From assembly GCA_030042815.1 (NCBI GenBank), contig JASHYY010000163.1, positions 1-5,105 of the forward strand: a DNA stretch of 5,105 nt, read 5' to 3'. Position numbers and translations under genes: made by a program. Positions 1 through 4,714 of this stretch are shown here, one piece after another (within the stretch, counting starts at the first letter, position 1; each line of letters starts with the position of its first letter). Origin of the DNA: Thermoplasmata archaeon. Lineage in GTDB: Archaea > Thermoplasmatota > Thermoplasmata > Lutacidiplasmatales > UBA184. The notes beneath the pieces are model-generated. The model did not search any database, was not told the origin of the DNA, and was given only the letters and a program-made list of their open reading frames with translations.

Positions 1-699
1 GGGGTTCCGGAACATGACGCCGGAGTCGAACGTCGAGTTCGACATCCCCGCCGGCCGGAGGATCGCGTCCTCGACGTACCGTTCGTAGGTCCGTCCGCTG
101 GCCCGCTCGATCACCGCCCCGAGCATGCCGAACGACTCGTTGGAGTAGCTGAACTGGGCCCCGGGGGGCCCGAGCAGGCGGTACCGCTCCCGGGCCAGGT
201 ACTCGAGGATTCCCTCGTAGGTGTCGATCGGCGCGTGGTCCGGGTCGATCCCGACCCGTCGCGCGACTCTCGGGTCGTACGGAGGGTCGCGCGCGAGGCT
301 CCGGCCCGAGGTGTAGTAGATCGAGGGGAGCGGCGGCAGCCCGGAAGAGTGAGTGAGGAAGTGGTGGAGGGTGATCGCGCGCGTCCGGCGCGGCTCCGGC
401 GTCCGGAACTCGGGCAGGTGCCGCACCACCGGGTCCGACACGCGGAGGCGGCCTTCCTCCTGCAGCCGCAGGACCGCGAGCGCGGTGAACGACTTCGTCA
501 TCGACGCGATCCCGTAGACGGTGCGGGGAGTCGCCGGCAGGCGGCGCGCCACGTTCCGGTATCCAAATCCCCGGACGAGCACCCGCCGCCCCCGCTCCAC
601 GATCCCCACCGAGACTCCGGGGATCCTTGCGCGCCGCGCGATCCTGGCGAGGCGGCGTTCGAGGGGACCGGAGCTACGGAGGGGCGACCGGGGGGCCAC
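1..699 (-). CDS. Serine beta-lactamase/CubicO-family hydrolase, N-terminal part (cut by left edge)
   Basis: The first 233 codons of a penicillin-binding-protein-like serine hydrolase (PF00144 type) are present. Seen: the Ser-x-x-Lys motif S66-M-T-K69 in the context YGIASMTKSFTA, the following 'LTHSSGLP' signature at 115-122, and the second motif Y185-S-N187 in the context QFSYSNESFG. The third motif (His/Lys-x-Gly, near the C-terminus) lies beyond the edge, so the gene is partial and not shown to be broken. In this family the serine is acylated with the SxxK lysine and YxN tyrosine as bases; substrates range from beta-lactams to D-amino-acid peptides and esters, so the substrate is not predictable. 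An in-frame stop lies upstream at about 739-741. The only in-frame start before the first domain strand is GTG at 699, and a TATA-like box about 26 bases upstream supports a leaderless start there. No signal peptide is seen, which suggests a cytoplasmic enzyme. It is divergent from the glycosyltransferase gene. Confidence 0.9.
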   Translation of the reverse strand, partial: MAPRSPLRSSGPLERRLARIARRARIPGVSVGIVERGRRVLVRGFGYRNVARRLPATPRTVYGIASMTKSFTALAVLRLQEEGRLRVSDPVVRHLPEFRTPEPRRTRAITLHHFLTHSSGLPPLPSIYYTSGRSLARDPPYDPRVARRVGIDPDHAPIDTYEGILEYLARERYRLLGPPGAQFSYSNESFGMLGAVIERASGRTYERYVEDAILRPAGMSNSTFDSGVMFRNP

Positions 700-722
700 G
701 GCGGGCCATGGCGCCTCGACCC

Positions 723-731
723 ATAAACATA
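723..731. promoter_or_regulatory. AT-rich TATA-like element in divergent intergenic region
   Basis: ATAAACATA is the only AT-rich run in the 64-base gap (700-763) between two divergent genes. Read on the minus strand, TTTAT is centred about 26 bases upstream of the GTG at 699, the spacing expected for an archaeal TATA box driving a leaderless transcript. Read on the plus strand, it lies about 36 bases upstream of the ATG at 764, which would give a leader of roughly 10 nt. Neither start has a clear Shine-Dalgarno site. One element may serve both directions, or only the minus gene. The assignment rests on spacing and composition only. Confidence 0.5.
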
Positions 732-763
732 CGAACCCCTAGCGGCCGGTACGGTCCTCAGCG

Positions 764-1969
764 ATGGAGATCGCCTACTTCACCGACTCCTATCCTCCGA
801 TGCAGGACGGGGTCGCCGCGATGACGAGCGGCCTGGCTCGGACGATGGCCCGGCTCGGTCACCGCGTCCGGGTCTTCGCCCCGAGTCCGGTCGCGGGGAG
901 CGCGTCGGACGAGGAGGTCGACGGGGTCCTCGTTCGCCGGATCCGATCCGTCCCGGTGCCGCTCTACGGCCAGTACCGATGGCCGGTCTTCCCGTTCGCC
1001 CTCCTGCGGTCCGTGCACGGGGTCCGGGACGTCGACGTCATCCACCTCCAGACCCCGGGACCCCTCGGGTCGATGGCGTTCCTCGCCTCCCGTCGGTTCC
1101 ACCGCCCCCTCGTCGGCACGTTCCACACGAACATCCGGGAGATGCGGTCGAGCGTGCCTCCGAAGCTGCTCGTCCCGTTCTTCTTCCGCCTCGCGTGGTG
1201 GTACAACCTGGGGACCTACTGGCGGTGCGACGTAACGACCACGCCGTCCGTCGCGGCCCGGGACGCTCTGCTCGAGGGGGCCCGCAAGCCGTTCCGCCGC
1301 CCGGTCGAGGTCGTGCCGAACGGCATCGACACGGTCCGGTTCCGGCCCGGAGCGACCGTGCCGGACTGGCGGACCCGCTGCGGGCTCCCCGCCGGACCGC
1401 TCGTGACGTACCTCGGCCGCCTCACGGTCGACAAGGGGGTCCACCGGTTCCTGGACGCGGTCTCCGAGGCGATCGGTCGCACGGACGTGGTCGCGATCGT
1501 CGCCGGCCAGGGCCCGGAGGAAGGCCACGTGCGGGAACGGATCGCCTCCGACCCGCACCTCGCCGCGCGCGTGCGCTACGTCGGCCCCGTGACCGAGGAG
1601 GAGAAGGTGCCCCTCCTCGCGCAGACCGACCTCTTCGTCCTCCCTTCGACGAGCGACACCTCGAGCGTCGCCTTGCTCGAAGCGATGGCCTGCGGGGCGA
1701 TGGTCCTCGCGCCGGACACGGGCGGTCCCGCGGAGATCGTGGAGGACGGCGTCACGGGGCGGCGGGTGCCGATGCTGGCCCCGGGCGCCCTCACCGGCGC
1801 CATCGTCTCCCTCGCGGACTGCCCGCGGGAGCGGAACGAGTCGGGACGGCGGGCGGTGGAGTACGTCCGCAACGAAGCGTCGCTCGAGTCGATGGCCCGT
1901 CGCTTTATCTCTCTCTACTCGCTGGCGCGCGAGCGGAGACCGACGGATGGCCGAAGTTCCGCTCTCTGA
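764..1969 (+). CDS. GT4-family glycosyltransferase (GT-B fold)
   Basis: This 401-residue protein has the usual length of family GT4 retaining glycosyltransferases, which transfer a sugar from a nucleotide donor to a lipid or glycan acceptor at the cytoplasmic face of the membrane. Seen: an N-terminal strand plus acceptor-side loop 'YFTDSYPPMQDGVA' (5-18); 'VIHLQTPGPLG' (92-102); 'HTN' (121-123); the inter-domain 'PNGID' (185-189); the donor-domain 'YLGRLTVDKG' (216-225, with R219 and K224 in the usual phosphate-binding places); 'GQGPE' (248-252); and the E-x7-E region, here D298-x7-E306 followed by 'AMACG' and 'GGPAEIV' (320-326). The first acidic residue being Asp resembles the 'DTxxxxxLEA' variant common in MgtA/PimB-like mannosyl- or glucosyltransferases of lipids. 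No membrane helix is evident; residues 137-148 are aromatic-rich and might touch membrane. The ATG starts immediately before the first beta strand. Its 3' end overlaps the next gene by 23 bases, suggesting an operon. The sugar and acceptor cannot be named from sequence. Confidence 0.93.
   Translation: MEIAYFTDSYPPMQDGVAAMTSGLARTMARLGHRVRVFAPSPVAGSASDEEVDGVLVRRIRSVPVPLYGQYRWPVFPFALLRSVHGVRDVDVIHLQTPGPLGSMAFLASRRFHRPLVGTFHTNIREMRSSVPPKLLVPFFFRLAWWYNLGTYWRCDVTTTPSVAARDALLEGARKPFRRPVEVVPNGIDTVRFRPGATVPDWRTRCGLPAGPLVTYLGRLTVDKGVHRFLDAVSEAIGRTDVVAIVAGQGPEEGHVRERIASDPHLAARVRYVGPVTEEEKVPLLAQTDLFVLPSTSDTSSVALLEAMACGAMVLAPDTGGPAEIVEDGVTGRRVPMLAPGALTGAIVSLADCPRERNESGRRAVEYVRNEASLESMARRFISLYSLARERRPTDGRSSAL
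1935..1938 (+). promoter_or_regulatory. Shine-Dalgarno-like GGAG inside the glycosyltransferase 3' end
   Basis: GGAG lies 8 bases before the ATG at 1947, within the last codons of the upstream gene. It supports that start for the overlapping downstream gene and fits translation of an internal cistron from a shared mRNA. The presumed first cistrons in the window lack such a site. Confidence 0.55.
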
Positions 1970-3008
1970 GCTGGACGGACTCGCCCGCCGCTTCGCGGGG
2001 GACCGGCACGATGCCTACTCCGAGCGAGCGCTCACCCGGGCCTACGAGGAGTTCGTCGGCCGCCGTCGCGCGACGATCGCCCCGTTCCAGCTGCTGGTCG
2101 ACGGAAAGGAGTACCCGAACCTGTACGCGGCGATCGGGGACCCCGAAGTCCAGTTCGCGACCGCCGAGATCCGGCTGGACCCACCCCCGACGACCGGTCC
2201 CGCCTGGGAGTTCCTGCGCCCGGTCGTGCGAATCGTCGTCCGGGCCGACGGGTCGACCGACCTCCACCCGCTCGTCCCCGGCCCGCCCGAGCACGGGATC
2301 GGCCGGATCCTCCTGCGCGAGCACTACCTTCCGCGGTCCCGCTCCGAAGAGACTCGCGGGGCCGCCGGCGGGACCCGGATCGAACTGCCCGGGACGGTCG
2401 CGACCCTTCAGTACGGGCTCGAGACCTGCCGGAAGCAATCGCTGCTGCCGCTCTCGGTCGCCTTGCTCGTCTACCTTCCGGACGAACGCCTCCGCTACGA
2501 GCTCGACCTCGTCCGTTCCACGCTCCTCGCCGACCCGAGGGCCGGTCACCTGCCGGTCGGTCGGCGCGTGCGCCGGACCTCGCGGGTCAGCTGGGGCGTC
2601 GATCGGACCGTGGCGCGGGGGGACCTCTCGCTCCTCACGGCCCGGTGCCTCGAGGTCCTGGTCGAGTCGTCCGGTCTCACCTCGGTGGAGCTCGCCCACG
2701 TTTTCGGTGGCGTGCGCGAGCTGATCGACTCGGCCCTCCAGGGCCTGGTCGCTCGCCAGCTCGTCTCGTTCGACCGGCGGACCGGCATCTACAAGGCGAG
2801 GATCGACGCGTTCCTCCCCACCCCGACCGTCCCGAGGGCGACGATCGCGGAGCCGACCGTGGCGAACCCGGCGCTGCGCACGAGCGTCCAGGAGCTGATC
2901 GCCGCCGCGGACGCCCGGGCGACCTGCCCCCTGTGCGGACGCCCCCTGCCCTCCGGCCCGCGCGGGATCCTGTGCGAGCGGTGCGCCGCCGAAGTGAACG
3001 CGACCTAG
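1947..3008 (+). CDS. Unknown protein with predicted winged-helix and C-terminal zinc ribbon
   Basis: I do not recognise this 353-residue protein as a named family. Residues about 1-45 look helical and charged. Residues 45-110 look like alternating beta strands ('FQLLVDGKEYPNLYAAIG', then 'EFLRPVVRIVVR'). Residues 115-225 hold several short amphipathic segments. Residues about 226-293 resemble a winged helix: a helix ('LTARCLEVLVESS'), 'LTSVELAHVF', a recognition-like helix 'VRELIDSALQGLVARQ' and a wing 'LVSFDRRTGIYKA'. After a Pro/Thr-rich linker (about 300-320) comes a zinc ribbon with C327-x2-C330 and C343-x2-C346. There is no signal peptide or membrane segment. The start is the only ATG nearby, with GGAG 8 bases upstream, and it overlaps the glycosyltransferase by 23 bases, so the two are probably co-transcribed. 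A regulatory or scaffold role is possible but only inferred from the HTH-like and zinc-ribbon parts. Coding is well supported: the frame is open throughout and shows clear protein-like structure. Confidence 0.8.
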   Translation: MAEVPLSELDGLARRFAGDRHDAYSERALTRAYEEFVGRRRATIAPFQLLVDGKEYPNLYAAIGDPEVQFATAEIRLDPPPTTGPAWEFLRPVVRIVVRADGSTDLHPLVPGPPEHGIGRILLREHYLPRSRSEETRGAAGGTRIELPGTVATLQYGLETCRKQSLLPLSVALLVYLPDERLRYELDLVRSTLLADPRAGHLPVGRRVRRTSRVSWGVDRTVARGDLSLLTARCLEVLVESSGLTSVELAHVFGGVRELIDSALQGLVARQLVSFDRRTGIYKARIDAFLPTPTVPRATIAEPTVANPALRTSVQELIAAADARATCPLCGRPLPSGPRGILCERCAAEVNAT

Positions 3009-3018
3009 CGGCGAGAGG

Positions 3019-3127
3019 CGGGCCTGTCGGGAGTCTCCGCCCGGCGCGCCGCCGGCGCGCGGGGCCTTTGAACCCGAGACTGCTGGCTTAGAAGGCCAGT
3101 ACTTTATCCAAGCTAAGCTACAGGCCC
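3019..3127 (-). tRNA. tRNA-Arg (anticodon UCU) with a 34-nt intron in the T-loop
   Basis: It reads AGA (and possibly AGG) codons. Exon 1 is 3127-3067 and exon 2 is 3032-3019, giving a 75-nt mature tRNA. The acceptor stem GGGCCTG (3127-3121) pairs 7/7 with CAGGCCC (3026-3020). The discriminator G73 is at 3019, and the 3' CCA is not fully encoded (CCT follows). The D stem is GCTT/AAGT (G10-U25 wobble) with G18-G19 and A21 in the loop. The anticodon stem CTGGC/GCCAG is perfect around the loop CTTCTAA, with the anticodon at 3092-3090. The variable loop is five bases and contains C48, giving a G15-C48 Levitt pair. The T stem TCGGG (3077-3073) pairs 5/5 with CCCGA (3031-3027), but the T-loop TTCAAA and its final T60 (3032) are separated by 34 bases. 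After removal the loop reads TTCAAAT, which fits TTCRANY. The gene sits 10 bases past the convergent unknown gene and 24 bases after the DUF99 stop. A search model that does not allow non-canonical introns could miss it. Confidence 0.93.
3033..3066 (-). other. Non-canonical archaeal tRNA intron, position 59/60, bulge-helix-bulge fold
   Basis: Minus-strand bases 3066-3033 interrupt the T-loop of tRNA-Arg. Inside the intron, GCGCGCC (3060-3054) pairs with GGCGCGC (3050-3044) around a GGC loop. After a C-C mismatch, GCCC (3065-3062) pairs with GGGC (3042-3039). The exon T-loop bases U54, U55 and C56 can pair with G3035, A3036 and G3037, and A57 faces G3038 as a mismatch. This leaves two three-base bulges, AA|G (3068-3066) and AC|U (3034-3032), on opposite strands. 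Archaeal tRNA endonuclease cuts after the second base of each bulge, which gives exactly the 59/60 junction and a normal T-loop. The geometry mirrors the usual 37/38 intron transferred to the T-arm, whose stem serves as the outer helix. The central helix is imperfect (three pairs plus A-G), so this is a relaxed motif. Splicing itself is inferred. Confidence 0.87.
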
Positions 3128-3150
3128 GAGCCACACACGGCGACCCCGAC

Positions 3151-3156
3151 CTTAAC
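3151..3156 (-). promoter_or_regulatory. Possible weak TATA-like box for the tRNA, overlapping the DUF99 stop codon
   Basis: GTTAAG on the minus strand is centred 26-27 bases upstream of the first tRNA base (3127), the archaeal TATA spacing, and is the least GC-rich patch nearby. It overlaps the TAA stop codon of the DUF99 gene (3154-3152). It departs from a good TATA consensus, so the tRNA could instead be processed from the DUF99 transcript. Confidence 0.3.
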
Positions 3157-3754
3157 GGTTCGGTCGCGGCCGCGGGCGCGCCGGTGCCGGACGGCCGGCC
3201 GAGGCCACGAGGTGGGCGAGGCGGAGCGGCTCCGGCCAGAATCCGCGCACCGTCGTTCGGCGCACCAACCGCACGGCGTCCGCGTGCGTGCAGCCCACGG
3301 CGGCGGCCCAGATCGGGGCGCCGTCCGTCGGGACCCGGAACAGCCGGTGCGCGGTGAGAAGTCGCCAGCGCCGGTCGGCGTCGCGCGGAAACCACTTCGA
3401 GAGCGCGGCCCGGATCCCGGGGAAGTCCGGGGGTCTCCGGGTCAGGGCGACCACCGGACGGTCCAGCCGACGGGCGACCGACGCAAGGTCGACGACGTTG
3501 AACCCGCCGAGTACCGCCCCGTCGAGGAGGATCGCGCGCACGCCGTCGAGGGGTCCGACGGAACGGACGAGCGCGACCACCCGCGAGGTAGCGTCCCGCC
3601 CGTCGACCGCCACTCGGTCGGTGCGGACCGCTTCCACGTACTCGGGGACCGAGAGGACCACCGCCGCGATCGGGGCCGTGCGGTCGGACCGGTCGAACGC
3701 GCCGTCGTCGACCCCGACCACGCGCGGATGGGCCTTCGTGAGCGCTCGCCGCAA
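3152..3754 (-). CDS. DUF99/UPF0215 protein (endonuclease dU-type, EndoV-like fold)
   Basis: This 200-residue protein has the usual length and motif order of the DUF99 family, found mainly in archaea and related to endonuclease V (RNase H-like fold). Family members are annotated as endonuclease dU and are thought to cut DNA near deaminated bases. Seen, from the TTG start: 'RVVGVDDGAF' (11-20, with D16-D17 the likely metal-binding strand), 'VDGRDAT' (50-56), 'ILLDGAVLGGFNVVDL' (75-90), and 'VVALTRRPPDF' (101-111). The carboxylates D16/D17, D51 and D78 are candidate metal ligands. The open frame extends much further upstream, but that part is antisense to the divergent gene and looks like shadow sequence. 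I chose TTG at 3754 because family members carry about ten basic residues before the first strand. GTG at 3721 (residue 12) is the alternative and would clip that strand. No Shine-Dalgarno site is visible for either. The gene is followed by tRNA-Arg on the same strand. Activity is family knowledge, not shown here. Confidence 0.88.
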   Translation of the reverse strand: MRRALTKAHPRVVGVDDGAFDRSDRTAPIAAVVLSVPEYVEAVRTDRVAVDGRDATSRVVALVRSVGPLDGVRAILLDGAVLGGFNVVDLASVARRLDRPVVALTRRPPDFPGIRAALSKWFPRDADRRWRLLTAHRLFRVPTDGAPIWAAAVGCTHADAVRLVRRTTVRGFWPEPLRLAHLVASAGRPAPARPRPRPNR

Positions 3755-3756
3755 GG

Positions 3757-3763
3757 CTAAGTT
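3757..3763. promoter_or_regulatory. AT-leaning element between divergent DUF99 and zinc-ribbon membrane genes
   Basis: CTAAGTT is the only AT-leaning patch in the 33-base gap (3755-3787). Its centre is about 28 bases upstream of the plus-strand ATG at 3788, compatible with a leaderless transcript, and no Shine-Dalgarno site precedes that ATG. For the minus gene it is too close to the TTG at 3754, but would suit a short-leader transcript if GTG at 3721 were used. It is a poor match to a TATA consensus. Confidence 0.3.
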
Positions 3764-3787
3764 CGGAACCGCGGTAGGCCGGGTCCG

Positions 3788-4714
3788 ATGGCCCCGCCGG
3801 CGCTCGTCCTGCGATGTCCGCGATGCGGGCAAGAGATCGCGGTCGTTCCGGCGCCGGCCCCGCCGACGCAATGGTTTCCGTGCCCCCACTGCCGGACCCC
3901 CGTCCCGGTCGTCGTGCCGCGGGACCCTCCGCCCCTCTATACCTGGGAGGTCCTGCCGGGACTTTACCCCGCGCTCCCGCGTCCCCGACGGCCGCGCTGG
4001 CGCGCCCGGCAGCTCGCGGGCGCGGCGCTCGTCGCGCTCGTGGTCCTCGCCCTCGCGTTCGCCGGAGTGTTCGCCTACTACGCGGTCCTCGCGCCGACCC
4101 CCGGAGCTTACGTCGTCTCGGGCACCGTCCTCGAGGAGACCGCCGGGGGACGGCTGCTCCCCGCGGCCGGGGCCGCGGTCGTCCTCACTCCCGAGACCGG
4201 AGCGGCCCGGACCGAGCACACGGGAGCCGACGGGGCGTTCGTCTTCGGCTCCGTCCCGACGGGCGGGATCTCGCTCAACGTCAGCCTCTCCGGATTTGCT
4301 CCGGTCACCGTCGACACGTTCGCGAGTTCGGTCTACAACGCCGGCACCCAGGGGATCCAGGTCACCCTGACCCCGGGGAGCTCCGGGAACGGAACGACCG
4401 TCGCGTTCACCGACTTCCCGGACCTCGAATCGTTCGTGGCCTCGCTCGGGAGCGCCGTCGTGCTCCTCGGCGTGGTCGCCACGGTCGCCGGCGTCGCCGC
4501 CCTCGCGACGTTCCGCCACGACCGGCCGGCGCTCGGGGTCGTCGGGGGGGGCGCCGGGGTCTTCGCCCCGCTCGGCCTCTACCTCCTCGCGCTGGGCGGG
4601 GCCCTGCCGTACGCCGTGGACGCGAGCGCCGCAATCGCGGGGGTCGGGGCGTTCGCCCTCGCGCTGCGCTCGATCGAGCTCGCGATGACCGGCCCTGCGG
4701 CAGGCCCCGAGTGA
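3788..4714 (+). CDS. Membrane protein: zinc ribbon, TM helix, carboxypeptidase-regulatory-like domain, three TM helices
   Basis: Predicted 308-residue membrane protein of unknown role. In order: an N-terminal zinc ribbon with C10-x2-C13 and C32-x2-C35; a Pro/Arg-rich stretch (about 41-73) ending in basic residues that should stay cytoplasmic; a strong membrane helix (about 75-98); an Ig-like/carboxypeptidase-regulatory domain (about 107-195), recognisable from 'VSGTVLEETAG', 'GAAVVLTPETGAARTEHTGA' and 'DGAFVFGSVPTGGISLNVSLSGF'; a Gly/Ser/Thr-rich linker; then three hydrophobic helices (about 218-241, 247-270, 276-299). By the positive-inside rule the zinc ribbon is cytoplasmic and the beta domain is outside. 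This may be a sensor, assembly or surface-anchoring protein, but nothing in the sequence decides this. The ATG begins directly before the ribbon; the start is probably leaderless. It is divergent from the DUF99 gene and ends with its stop codon touching that of the convergent DUF2203 gene. Confidence 0.85.
   Translation: MAPPALVLRCPRCGQEIAVVPAPAPPTQWFPCPHCRTPVPVVVPRDPPPLYTWEVLPGLYPALPRPRRPRWRARQLAGAALVALVVLALAFAGVFAYYAVLAPTPGAYVVSGTVLEETAGGRLLPAAGAAVVLTPETGAARTEHTGADGAFVFGSVPTGGISLNVSLSGFAPVTVDTFASSVYNAGTQGIQVTLTPGSSGNGTTVAFTDFPDLESFVASLGSAVVLLGVVATVAGVAALATFRHDRPALGVVGGGAGVFAPLGLYLLALGGALPYAVDASAAIAGVGAFALALRSIELAMTGPAAGPE

Noticed and set aside
235..726. Plus-strand open frame opposite the hydrolase
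   Set aside because: The minus strand carries SxxK and YxN motifs in order; the plus frame is a low-complexity shadow.
758..1558. 266-codon minus-strand open frame opposite the glycosyltransferase
   Set aside because: The composition is shadow-like and no domain is recognisable; the opposite strand encodes a textbook GT4 protein.
979..2724. 581-codon plus-strand frame across the GT4 and unknown genes
   Set aside because: Arg/Pro/Ser-rich frame-shifted shadow that spans the boundary of two well-supported genes.
3039..3065. GC-rich hairpin as a transcription terminator between the convergent genes
   Set aside because: No T-run follows on either strand and the hairpin lies wholly inside the tRNA T-loop insert, where the bulge-helix-bulge explanation accounts for every base.
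3061..3127. Truncated or pseudo-tRNA lacking its 3' end
   Set aside because: The missing 3' T-stem strand, acceptor strand and discriminator base are all present at 3032-3019, perfectly complementary, once the 34-base intron is removed.
1905..3395. Long minus-strand open frame (496 codons) antisense to the unknown gene and crossing the tRNA
   Set aside because: Low-complexity Arg/Gly/Pro-rich translation typical of antisense frames in very GC-rich DNA. It runs through a tRNA gene, and the plus-strand frame has clear domains.
3755..4519. Upstream extension of the DUF99 frame to a far start at 4519
   Set aside because: It is antisense to the zinc-ribbon membrane gene, is highly charged and low in hydrophobic residues, and DUF99 proteins are about 200 residues, matching the start at 3754.
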